DNA of 5,821 bases from Zymomonas sp. (GTDB taxonomy: Bacteria; Pseudomonadota; Alphaproteobacteria; Sphingomonadales; Sphingomonadaceae). The translations under genes were made by a program, and so were the position numbers. Shown piece after piece: positions 1 through 5,397 of this stretch. The stretch is from the NCBI GenBank assembly GCA_027489105.1, contig JAIYAJ010000548.1, positions 1 through 5,821 of the forward strand, written 5' to 3'. The notes below the pieces were generated by a model, which was not told the DNA's origin, searched no databases, and saw only the letters and a program-made list of their open reading frames with translations. Positions within the stretch are counted from its first letter, which is position 1; each line of letters opens with the position of its first letter.

Positions 1-225
1 AATATTGTATATGTGATGGGGAGGGGCGCTGCCGTTCTTTCGCGCACCGCATTCCCCTCCACCGTCCTGCGGACGGTCCCCCTCCCCGTCCCGGGGAGGA
101 TCTTGGCCGCACATTACTCCTGAGTTCCTCCCCGGCACGGGGAGGGGGACCGTCCGCAGGACGGTGGAGGGGAATGCGGTGCGCGAAAGAACGGCAGCGC
201 CCCTCCCCATCACATATACAATATT
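1..225. repeat. Giant near-perfect inverted repeat (100-bp arms, 25-bp centre)
   Basis: The left arm 1-100 is the reverse complement of 126-225. Paired positions sum to 226, and the only mismatch I find is C90 against C136. The centre is 101-125. Each arm has two parts. The outer ~50 bp (1-50) carries an A/T-rich tip beginning AATATT and shows no internal symmetry. The inner part (about 51-100) contains two small palindromes: a 7-bp stem with 3-nt loop at 61-77 (mirrored at 149-165), and an 8-bp stem with 3-nt loop at 81-99 (mirrored at 127-145). The inner part looks like the dispersed REP-type C/G-rich intergenic repeats common in sphingomonad genomes (recollection, not a search). No open frame or transposase is seen. 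The left arm touches the window edge, so the element may be longer and its left flank, including any target duplication, is invisible. It could be an inverted duplication, a MITE-like element or a very strong terminator. Confidence 0.95.
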
Positions 226-232
226 CGCCGCA

Positions 233-264
233 AATATTGCCATGGCGCGTCATGCTGGCAAATT
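233..264. promoter_or_regulatory. Candidate operator upstream of the IclR-type gene
   Basis: An imperfect inverted repeat lies between the giant palindrome and the regulator start. The left arm is AATATTGCCA (233-242), the right arm TGGCAAATT (256-264), with a 13-bp spacer. The arms match except for one extra base on the left, and the uninterrupted core is TTGCCA/TGGCAA. IclR regulators often bind short palindromes near their own promoter, so this is a plausible autoregulatory site (inference). A TAAAAT at 282-287 could be a -10 hexamer, but no good -35 lies 16-18 bp before it. The word AATATTGCC recurs in the receptor leader at 5241-5249. Confidence 0.35.
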
Positions 265-294
265 ACATCCGCGATAAGACATAAAATTGCGAAT

Positions 295-300
295 GGAGGG
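295..300 (+). promoter_or_regulatory. Ribosome binding site deciding the IclR start
   Basis: GGAGGG at 295-300 lies 4 nt before ATG at 305. The frame is also open from TTG at 287 and ATG at 293, but no Shine-Dalgarno-like sequence precedes either, and the GGAGGG would lie inside the coding sequence. The ATG at 305 is therefore preferred. Confidence 0.65.
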
Positions 301-304
301 ATGT

Positions 305-1123
305 ATGCAGCGCGGAACTGTAAAATCTGCCTCGCGGACGATTCAAGTCCTCGAACTGTTCCAGCAGAAAAGGCGTCCTTTACGACTGAACGAGATATAT
401 CGGGAACTCAACTATCCCCAGTCGAGTGCAACAAATCTTCTGAAGAGTTTAGTTGTTGCAGGCTATCTCAACTATAATCGTTCGACCATGTCCTATTTGC
501 CGACGCTCAAGGTGAGCAGTCTTGGCAACTGGCTCTCGACGGCGCTGAACAGCTATGGCGAACTCGATCGGCTGATCCAGGACATACACAGCCGAACCGG
601 CGAGACGGTCGGGTTGGTATCGCAGAATGATCTCTTCATCCAGTATGTGCGCTTCATCAGCAATGCCGATGCGCCTTTTTCGCGGCTCCAGGAACTGAAC
701 ATGCCGCCGGACGAGGGCGCGATGCGGCTGATGATCGATTCCTCGGCCGGGCTCGCGATGCTCAGTCGGCTGCGCGACCGGGAGATCGACAAGATCTACC
801 GCTATTCGCGCCATTATAATCGCGACTCCGACGCGGTGCCGGATTTCGAGGAGTTCATGCGCGAGGTCCGTTGGGCGCGACAGGTCGGTTATGCCTTCCT
901 GCCGAAGAAGCCGACTCCGGAACTGGCTTCGATCGCGATAGCGCTGGATCAGCGCGTGCACGGCATCCCGCTGGCTGTCGGTGTAGGCGGGCTCGTCGAG
1001 TCGATGTCCAAGCGGAAAAACGAAATCCTCCGTGTGATGCGAGAGGCGATCGCATCTTTTCATTCGACCCAACTGCTGGCGCAGGCCGGCGAGAGCGAGA
1101 TGGAGTATGCCCAGGCAAGCTGA
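305..1123 (+). CDS. IclR-family transcriptional regulator
   Basis: The product is a DNA-binding regulator of about 272 residues, a usual length for IclR proteins. Numbered from ATG 305, an N-terminal winged helix-turn-helix spans about residues 8-70. It starts with the family-like SASRTIQVLELF, has a recognition helix around residues 38-50 (PQSSATNLLKSLV), and the following AGYL is typical of the wing entry. An effector-binding domain covers about 80-250, with the recognisable GETVGLV stretch at 99-105 and a GYAF strand near 195-198. The conserved segment normally reading like PLHxTAxGKA is diverged here (PPDEGAMRLMIDSSAGLAML, about 134-153), so the ligand pocket may be atypical. The gene converges on the monooxygenase gene, unlike the common divergent arrangement of IclR regulators with their targets. 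Its target could therefore lie left of the window as well as among the - strand genes. The first ~180 bases are much lower in GC than the rest. Family assignment is firm; effector and targets are unknown. Confidence 0.9.
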   Translation: MQRGTVKSASRTIQVLELFQQKRRPLRLNEIYRELNYPQSSATNLLKSLVVAGYLNYNRSTMSYLPTLKVSSLGNWLSTALNSYGELDRLIQDIHSRTGETVGLVSQNDLFIQYVRFISNADAPFSRLQELNMPPDEGAMRLMIDSSAGLAMLSRLRDREIDKIYRYSRHYNRDSDAVPDFEEFMREVRWARQVGYAFLPKKPTPELASIAIALDQRVHGIPLAVGVGGLVESMSKRKNEILRVMREAIASFHSTQLLAQAGESEMEYAQAS

Positions 1124-1154
1124 TCAGGGCGCAACGCGGCTATCGTGAAACGAA

Positions 1155-1189
1155 AATGGGACGAGATCGCTTGGCGCTCCCGTCCCATT
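1155..1189. terminator. Bidirectional intrinsic terminator between convergent genes
   Basis: AATGGGACG (1155-1163) pairs perfectly with CGTCCCATT (1181-1189), giving a 9-bp stem around a 17-nt loop that can itself pair in part (CGC 1168-1170 with GCG 1174-1176). On the + strand the stem is followed by ATCTTTT (1190-1196). On the - strand it is followed by a run reading TTTCGTTT. It sits 31 bp after the regulator stop and 21 bp after the monooxygenase stop, so it can serve both genes. Confidence 0.75.
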
Positions 1190-1210
1190 ATCTTTTCGGC
1201 GAACGCCGGT

Positions 1211-2872
1211 TCAGGCCGGTTCGTGACGCTCCGCAGAGGCGGGGACGCCAGCGAAGTCGAGCCCACGATATCCGTCCCGGACGACGGCGGTACAGGCCTC
1301 GTTGAACTTGAAGAACCCGCCCGTGTACATGATCAAGCCGTGCGGTTTGCCTTCGACGTTTGCGCCGACAAACCAGGTTTTGGCCTTGGACAGGAATGTG
1401 AGCTCGGCCAATCCGCGCACCTGGTCCATCCACTGGGCTTCTGCCTCGGCTGTCGCTTCGACGGTCGCAAGGTCATTGTCGCGCATGTGCGTGATAACCT
1501 GGCAGATCCAATCCACATTCTGCTCGTCGAGGGTGATGATGTTGGAGAGTGCCGCGGGACCGTTGGGGCCGCACACCATGAACAGGTTGGGAAAGCCTTC
1601 CATCAGCAGGCCGAGGAAGGATTGGGCACCATCGGCCCATTTGTCTCGCACGGTGCGTCCGTTACGCCCTGTGACTTCGAAGGCGAGCAGCGCGCCCGTC
1701 AATGCGTCATAGCCGGTTGCCAGGATCAGCGTGTCCAGTTCGACCTCGCCTGCGCTGGTACGCACACCGGCCTCGGTGACGCACTCGATCGGGTTTGCGA
1801 GGCAGTCGACGAGATGGACGTTCGGCTTGTTGTACATCTCATAATAGCCGGTATCCAGGCAGGGGCGCCGTGCCAGGATCGGATACCCCTTGGGCTTCAA
1901 GCGCTCTGCGGTATCCTGATCCCTGACCGTCTCGGCGATCTTCTCGCGGACGAAATCGGCGACCTGATCATTCGCTTCGATGTTCGTCAGCATGTCCGAG
2001 AACAGGCCGATGAAATGCAGACCTCCGCGTTTCCACGCATCCTCCATCAGTTCCCGGCGCTGGCGGGGCGTGATGCTGAAGAAGGGGCGGGTCGTCGTCG
2101 GCCGCACGCCACCAAGATGGCTGGCGCGGGCCGAAGCCCGGATGCCGCGATAGTTGCGCTTGAGTTCGGCTGCATAGTCAGCCTCGATCGGCGTATTCCG
2201 CATCGGGAAGCTGAAGCTGGGGGTCCGCTGGAACACGTGAAGCGACAGCGCTTCCTCGGCGACAACGGGGGCGATCTGAATGCCTGACGATCCGGTTCCC
2301 ACAAGACCAACGCGCTTGCCGGCGAAGCTGATCGCTCGATGCGGCCATTTCGCGGCGCGGAGAATCTCGCCTTTGAAGGTATCGAGTCCGGGAAATTCAG
2401 GATCCTTCGGTACCGACAGCGGCCCCGTGGCCATCACGCAATAGGTCGCTTCGATCGTCGCACCGTCGTCGGTCTTAGCGACCCACAGCGTCCGGGCCTC
2501 GTCCCAGGCCGCGCTGAGGACGCGGGTATTGAAGCGGAAATGCGGACGCAGATCGAGCTTGTCGGCAACGAAATTGGCATAGGCCAGAATTTCCGGCTGG
2601 GCGGCGAACTGCTCGCTCCACGTCCACTCCTGCTGGATCTCGTCGGAGAAGCCATAGCTGTAATCGACGCACATCAGATCGCAGCGTGCGCCGGGATAGC
2701 GATTCCAGTACCACACGCCACCGACATTGTCGCCAGCCTCTACCCCTGTCAGCGACAGGCCCATCTCGCGCAGCCGGTGCACGGCATACATGCCGCCGAA
2801 GCCGGCACCGACGACCAGCGCGTCCACGCGCGTGACCTCGCCTGCGTGTTGCGATTTCCCGATATTCATCAT
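1211..2872 (-). CDS. Type I Baeyer-Villiger monooxygenase (FAD/NADPH)
   Basis: This is a 553-residue cytoplasmic flavoenzyme, expected to convert a ketone to an ester or lactone using O2 and NADPH. Visible features in order: FAD Rossmann motif GAGFGG (22-27); the family signature [AG]GxWx4[FY]P[GM]x3D at 51-65 (GGVWYWNRYPGARCD); the BVMO fingerprint region 166-177; NADPH Rossmann motif GTGSSG (192-197) followed by QRTPSF (215-220); a catalytic-type Arg at 335/336 in ARRPCLDTGYYEMYN; LATGYDALTGAL (384-395); and GANVEGKP (503-510) near the C-terminus. The overall wording resembles phenylacetone monooxygenase-like enzymes, with Asp65 and Arg336 matching the conserved active-site Asp and Arg of that group. 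The fingerprint FxGxxxHxxxWP has Arg172 (codon CGC, 2357-2359) in place of His, which is odd. The start has two consecutive ATGs (2872, 2869). GAGGG (plus-strand 2882-2886) lies 9 nt before the first. Substrate unknown; cyclic, aryl, terpenoid or steroid ketones are all possible. Confidence 0.93.
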   Translation of the reverse strand: MMNIGKSQHAGEVTRVDALVVGAGFGGMYAVHRLREMGLSLTGVEAGDNVGGVWYWNRYPGARCDLMCVDYSYGFSDEIQQEWTWSEQFAAQPEILAYANFVADKLDLRPHFRFNTRVLSAAWDEARTLWVAKTDDGATIEATYCVMATGPLSVPKDPEFPGLDTFKGEILRAAKWPHRAISFAGKRVGLVGTGSSGIQIAPVVAEEALSLHVFQRTPSFSFPMRNTPIEADYAAELKRNYRGIRASARASHLGGVRPTTTRPFFSITPRQRRELMEDAWKRGGLHFIGLFSDMLTNIEANDQVADFVREKIAETVRDQDTAERLKPKGYPILARRPCLDTGYYEMYNKPNVHLVDCLANPIECVTEAGVRTSAGEVELDTLILATGYDALTGALLAFEVTGRNGRTVRDKWADGAQSFLGLLMEGFPNLFMVCGPNGPAALSNIITLDEQNVDWICQVITHMRDNDLATVEATAEAEAQWMDQVRGLAELTFLSKAKTWFVGANVEGKPHGLIMYTGGFFKFNEACTAVVRDGYRGLDFAGVPASAERHEPA

Positions 2873-2881
2873 CCTGCTGAG

Positions 2882-2886
2882 CCCTC
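2882..2886 (-). promoter_or_regulatory. Ribosome binding site of the monooxygenase gene
   Basis: Read on the - strand, GAGGG ends 9 nt before ATG 2872 and 12 nt before the second ATG at 2869. The spacing favours the first ATG. An AGG directly abutting the first ATG could instead serve the second, so a one-codon ambiguity remains. Confidence 0.45.
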
Positions 2887-2929
2887 AGTCATCTCTCGGA
2901 GCAACCATGCCGCGAGCGCGCGGCGCACC

Positions 2930-2967
2930 CGAACAAAAGCCGGATGGGGCGCGAACAATCACATCCG
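2930..2967. promoter_or_regulatory. Possible operator region upstream of the monooxygenase
   Basis: CGGATG (2941-2946) and CATCCG (2962-2967) form a perfect 6-bp inverted repeat with a 15-bp spacer. The word CGAACAA occurs twice in direct orientation, at 2930-2936 and 2952-2958, exactly 22 bp (about two helical turns) apart. The region lies 58-95 bp before the start codon, between the upstream terminator and the gene, where a promoter is expected. No convincing -35/-10 pair was found. The repeats are short enough to arise by chance. Confidence 0.25.
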
Positions 2968-3002
2968 TGCACGGCGCGGCGGCCGCTCGCCCTCGCGCAC
3001 GG

Positions 3003-3028
3003 AAAAGGGGGCCCCGAACGGGACCCCC
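3003..3028 (-). terminator. Rho-independent terminator after the TonB-dependent receptor gene
   Basis: GGGGG (3007-3011) pairs with CCCCC (3024-3028), and inside it CCC (3013-3015) can pair with GGG (3020-3022) around a 4-nt loop. Read on the - strand, the hairpin is followed by UUUU (3003-3006). It begins 20 nt after the receptor stop codon and lies 130 bp before the monooxygenase start. It should uncouple, at least partly, the two co-directional genes. The U-run is short, so read-through is likely to be significant. Confidence 0.65.
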
Positions 3029-3048
3029 TTTCCGAAATGGCGAGTCGA

Positions 3049-5229
3049 TCAGAGCTTGAAGGTGACTTCCGCGCCGAGCACGCGCCCCTTGTTGATCGAC
3101 GAGAAGGTCGAACCTGCGAAGAAGGGCAGAGGCGACACATTGCCCTCGGTCTGGTCGTCGAACAGATTGTTACCGTAGATCGAGAACTTCCAGCGACCAT
3201 CGGGTGTTTCATAGGCGGCGGTCAGGTCGATCATGTTGGCCGATGACAACTGGCCGGTATTGGCGTCGTTCGACCAGGAGGCGTCGCGGTGGGCATAGCT
3301 CACCCGCGCGGTGAACTCGCCGCCATTGGGCAAGTCATGATCGAAGGTCGCGCTGGCGCCATAGGTCCAGGGCGAAAGGCGCGGCGGCTTGAGCGCGAAG
3401 TCGCGGGCGTTGATCACGCCATCGGCGGTCAGGTCGAAGAATATCTTCTTGTACTTGGCGTTGGTGTAGCCGAACTGGCCATTCAGCGTCAGGTGCTTGA
3501 ACGGGCGCAGCGTCGCTTCGGCTTCGACACCCTGCAGGCGCAGATCGGCCGAGTTGCGGATCACCTGGGTCGTACCGATCGGCAGTACGGGCGTGATGAT
3601 CTCGCGCTGCATCCCCAGCACCGTATTGTGGAAGGCGGCGAGGTTCAGGCGCAGCGTGCGGCCAAAATCGCGCTTCAAACCGACCTCGAACGAGTTTTGC
3701 TTCTCTGCATCAAACGGGCCCGGTGCGACGCTCGCATTGCCGTTGCGGAAGTTATAGCCGCCGCTGCGGAAGCCGCGTGCGAAGAAGCCGTAGAGCTGCG
3801 TTTCGCTATCCGGCTGCCACTGGACGCCGAGGCGGAAGGTCGGATCGCTCCAGCTCTTTGAATCCCGGAAGCCGTAATTGGTGCAGCCCTTGAGGACGAA
3901 CGGGTCGCAGAGATTGCCGATCAGGTTGGCAACGCGAACCTTCTTGCGCTCGTAGGAATAGCGCAGACCCGCGTTCAAGGTGATCGTGTCGGTCGCATGC
4001 CAGTCAGTGGAGAAGAAGGCGCCGAGCGTCTTCTGGCGCTGGACGCCGCCGCCAGAGATGCGCAGCGCACCGCGCGCAAGGCGGCGAAGCTCGACATAGT
4101 CGATCTTCTGCTGGAAGAAGTAGAGGCCCGTCGTCACGTCGAACCGGCCGAAGGTGCCGGCATAGCGGAGCTCGTTGCTCCACTGATGCTGACGGGTCAG
4201 TGTATCCGCATGGAAGGCGTAGCTCGGTGAGGAGTCGATGTCGCTCGTGACGAAGCCGTCATAGGCGCGATAGGCGACCAGATTGGTGATCTTGCCGTCA
4301 CCGAAGGCCGTGTCGAGATTGGCTTCGAGCGAAGCCTGGTCCCAGTTATTGCGGGTCACGCCTTCCTCGTCGACGCTGATGCCGAAGCTTTCGCGCGGGA
4401 AAAGGCCGAAATTGCTGACGACGGCGCCGTCGCCGCGGATGCGGCCATGTTCGTAACGACCCACGATGTCGAGCGTTTCGGTCGGCGTGAAGCGCAGGGC
4501 CGAACGGATGATCATCGTGCGCGCCGCGCCGAAGTCGTTGTTGCCGTTGAACTTGTTGTAGAACCAGCCGTCGTCGTCATTGTAATAGACGGCGATCTTG
4601 GCGGCGAGTTTGTCGGTGACGATCGGGCCCGAGACGACCGCGCTGGCGATCTTGTTGAGACCGGTTTCCACCGCGACGCGCGCATTGACCGACAATTCGT
4701 TGCCGGGGGTCGAGGTGCGCACGACCACCGCGCCGCCGGTGACGTTGCGCCCGAACAGCAGGCCCTGCGGACCGCGCAGCACTTCGACGCCCTCGAGGTC
4801 GAAGGTGTCGAACAGGATGCCGGCGCTGATGCCCATATAGACGCCGTCGACGAAGACACCGACGGTCGGATCGATCGACGGGATCGAGCTGTTGATGCCC
4901 AGGCCGCGGATCGAGAAATTGGCGAAGCCCGGCGACGTGCCGACGTCATCGAGCTGGACGTTCGGAGCGCTATAGCTGAGACTGTCGAGCGTGCGGACAT
5001 GCTGGTCGGCGAGTTGCCTCGCGCCGAAGGCGGTTACTGCAAACGGCACCTGCTGGACATTTTGCGCTTCGGCCCGCTTGGTCGCGGTCACGACGATGTC
5101 ACCGAAAACGGAACCGTCCTCGGCCTGTTCCTGCGGCGCCGCAGTCTGCGCCATCGCGGTTGCGGAAAACGCCATAAGCGCACACCCGCCGCACAGCGCG
5201 GCCAGCGTTTTGAGTCGAGCCCCCATCAT
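3049..5229 (-). CDS. TonB-dependent outer-membrane receptor
   Basis: This 726-residue, 22-stranded-barrel type transporter is expected to bring a substrate across the outer membrane using TonB/ExbBD energy. A Sec signal peptide covers residues 1-27, with a basic start (R5, K7), a hydrophobic core and the cleavage site AMA|Q. A TonB box-like DIVVTA lies at 44-49. The plug runs to about 175, with VPFAVTAF (61-68), FSIRGLG (105-111), DPTVGVFVDGVY (120-131) and VEVLRGPQGLLFGRNVTGGA (148-167). The barrel includes GFFARGFRSGGYN (481-493) and the late strand YGNNLF (685-690). The protein ends in TFKL, so Leu replaces the usual terminal aromatic, with Phe at -3. There is no N-terminal STN signalling domain, so anti-sigma transduction is unlikely. 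Oddities are a dockerin-like calcium loop at 599-610 and Cys441/Cys449, which could form a disulfide in an outer loop. Two ATGs (5229, 5226) are possible. Substrate unknown; siderophore uptake is not specifically indicated. Confidence 0.93.
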   Translation of the reverse strand: MMGARLKTLAALCGGCALMAFSATAMAQTAAPQEQAEDGSVFGDIVVTATKRAEAQNVQQVPFAVTAFGARQLADQHVRTLDSLSYSAPNVQLDDVGTSPGFANFSIRGLGINSSIPSIDPTVGVFVDGVYMGISAGILFDTFDLEGVEVLRGPQGLLFGRNVTGGAVVVRTSTPGNELSVNARVAVETGLNKIASAVVSGPIVTDKLAAKIAVYYNDDDGWFYNKFNGNNDFGAARTMIIRSALRFTPTETLDIVGRYEHGRIRGDGAVVSNFGLFPRESFGISVDEEGVTRNNWDQASLEANLDTAFGDGKITNLVAYRAYDGFVTSDIDSSPSYAFHADTLTRQHQWSNELRYAGTFGRFDVTTGLYFFQQKIDYVELRRLARGALRISGGGVQRQKTLGAFFSTDWHATDTITLNAGLRYSYERKKVRVANLIGNLCDPFVLKGCTNYGFRDSKSWSDPTFRLGVQWQPDSETQLYGFFARGFRSGGYNFRNGNASVAPGPFDAEKQNSFEVGLKRDFGRTLRLNLAAFHNTVLGMQREIITPVLPIGTTQVIRNSADLRLQGVEAEATLRPFKHLTLNGQFGYTNAKYKKIFFDLTADGVINARDFALKPPRLSPWTYGASATFDHDLPNGGEFTARVSYAHRDASWSNDANTGQLSSANMIDLTAAYETPDGRWKFSIYGNNLFDDQTEGNVSPLPFFAGSTFSSINKGRVLGAEVTFKL

Positions 5230-5233
5230 CCAT

Positions 5234-5239
5234 CTCCCC
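5234..5239 (-). promoter_or_regulatory. Ribosome binding site of the receptor gene
   Basis: Read on the - strand, GGGGAG lies 4 nt before the ATG at 5229 and 7 nt before the in-frame ATG at 5226. The spacing slightly favours the second ATG, but both encode the same signal peptide apart from one Met. Confidence 0.6.
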
Positions 5240-5240
5240 G

Positions 5241-5249
5241 AATATTGCC
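5241..5249. promoter_or_regulatory. AATATTGCC word shared with the IclR upstream region
   Basis: AATATTGCC at 5241-5249 lies just upstream of the receptor ribosome binding site. The identical 9-mer is the left arm of the candidate operator at 233-241. A regulator bound here would be placed to block transcription or initiation of the receptor. No matching second arm is found nearby, so this is at most a half-site. Chance identity cannot be excluded. Confidence 0.2.
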
Positions 5250-5276
5250 TATATCAAAAGCCGACTGCCGAATTCG

Positions 5277-5296
5277 CCCTCTTTTGGGGAAGAGGG
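5277..5296 (-). promoter_or_regulatory. Leader hairpin upstream of the receptor gene
   Basis: CCCTCTT (5277-5283) and AAGAGGG (5290-5296) form a perfect 7-bp stem with a 6-nt loop. It extends by two more pairs if one G (5297) is bulged. It lies 48 nt before the start codon. There is no U-run on either side, so it is not a standard intrinsic terminator. If the transcript begins upstream, it would be a stable structure in the mRNA leader. Confidence 0.4.
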
Positions 5297-5346
5297 GCGT
5301 CAGGTGCCGGTCTGCCTGGTGACACTGCTGGATCACGCGGCGGATT

Positions 5347-5394
5347 GGCAATCGCGGCTTTCCACAGCGCGCTATAATCACAAACGCGATTGCC
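5347..5394. promoter_or_regulatory. Perfect 10-bp inverted repeat upstream of the receptor gene
   Basis: GGCAATCGCG (5347-5356) and CGCGATTGCC (5385-5394) are exact reverse complements separated by 28 bp. It begins 3 bp past the SDR stop and lies 118-165 bp before the receptor start, in otherwise non-coding DNA. The spacer is A/T-rich around 5373-5383 (TATAATCACAA on the + strand). The centre-to-centre distance of 38 bp would fit two regulator dimers or a looped pair of sites; alternatively the RNA can fold as a 10-bp stem. There is no U-run, so an intrinsic terminator is unlikely. Confidence 0.5.
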
Positions 5395-5397
5395 TCG

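Noticed and set aside
1..225. A CRISPR array or transposon with coding capacity
   Set aside because: There is a single palindrome rather than spaced direct repeats, and no frame with transposase motifs lies in it.
287..304. TTG 287 or ATG 293 as start of the IclR gene
   Set aside because: Neither has an upstream ribosome binding site. GGAGGG at 295-300 is placed for ATG 305.
1205..1222. GCCGGTTC repeated twice with a 10-bp period over the monooxygenase stop codon
   Set aside because: Two 8-bp copies in G/C-rich DNA are close to chance, and no function is suggested by position.
1145..2287. A 380-codon open frame on the + strand, antisense to the monooxygenase
   Set aside because: It lies wholly over a clear BVMO gene, matches no protein pattern I recognise and runs through the terminator region. 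Such long antisense frames are usual in high-GC DNA.
2339..3178. A 279-codon + strand frame spanning the monooxygenase/receptor gap
   Set aside because: It overlaps the start of the BVMO, the terminator and the end of the receptor, and has no ribosome binding site or recognisable motif.
4447..5322. A 291-codon open frame on the + strand, antisense to the receptor N-terminus
   Set aside because: Its composition is dominated by R, D, V, A and G as a mirror of receptor codons, with no domain signature. The opposite strand encodes an unmistakable signal peptide and plug.
5345..5378. A + strand promoter with TTGGCA (5345-5350) and TATAAT (5373-5378)
   Set aside because: The spacing is 22 bp, too long for sigma-70, and no + strand gene follows. 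The A/T patch is better considered part of the inverted-repeat spacer.
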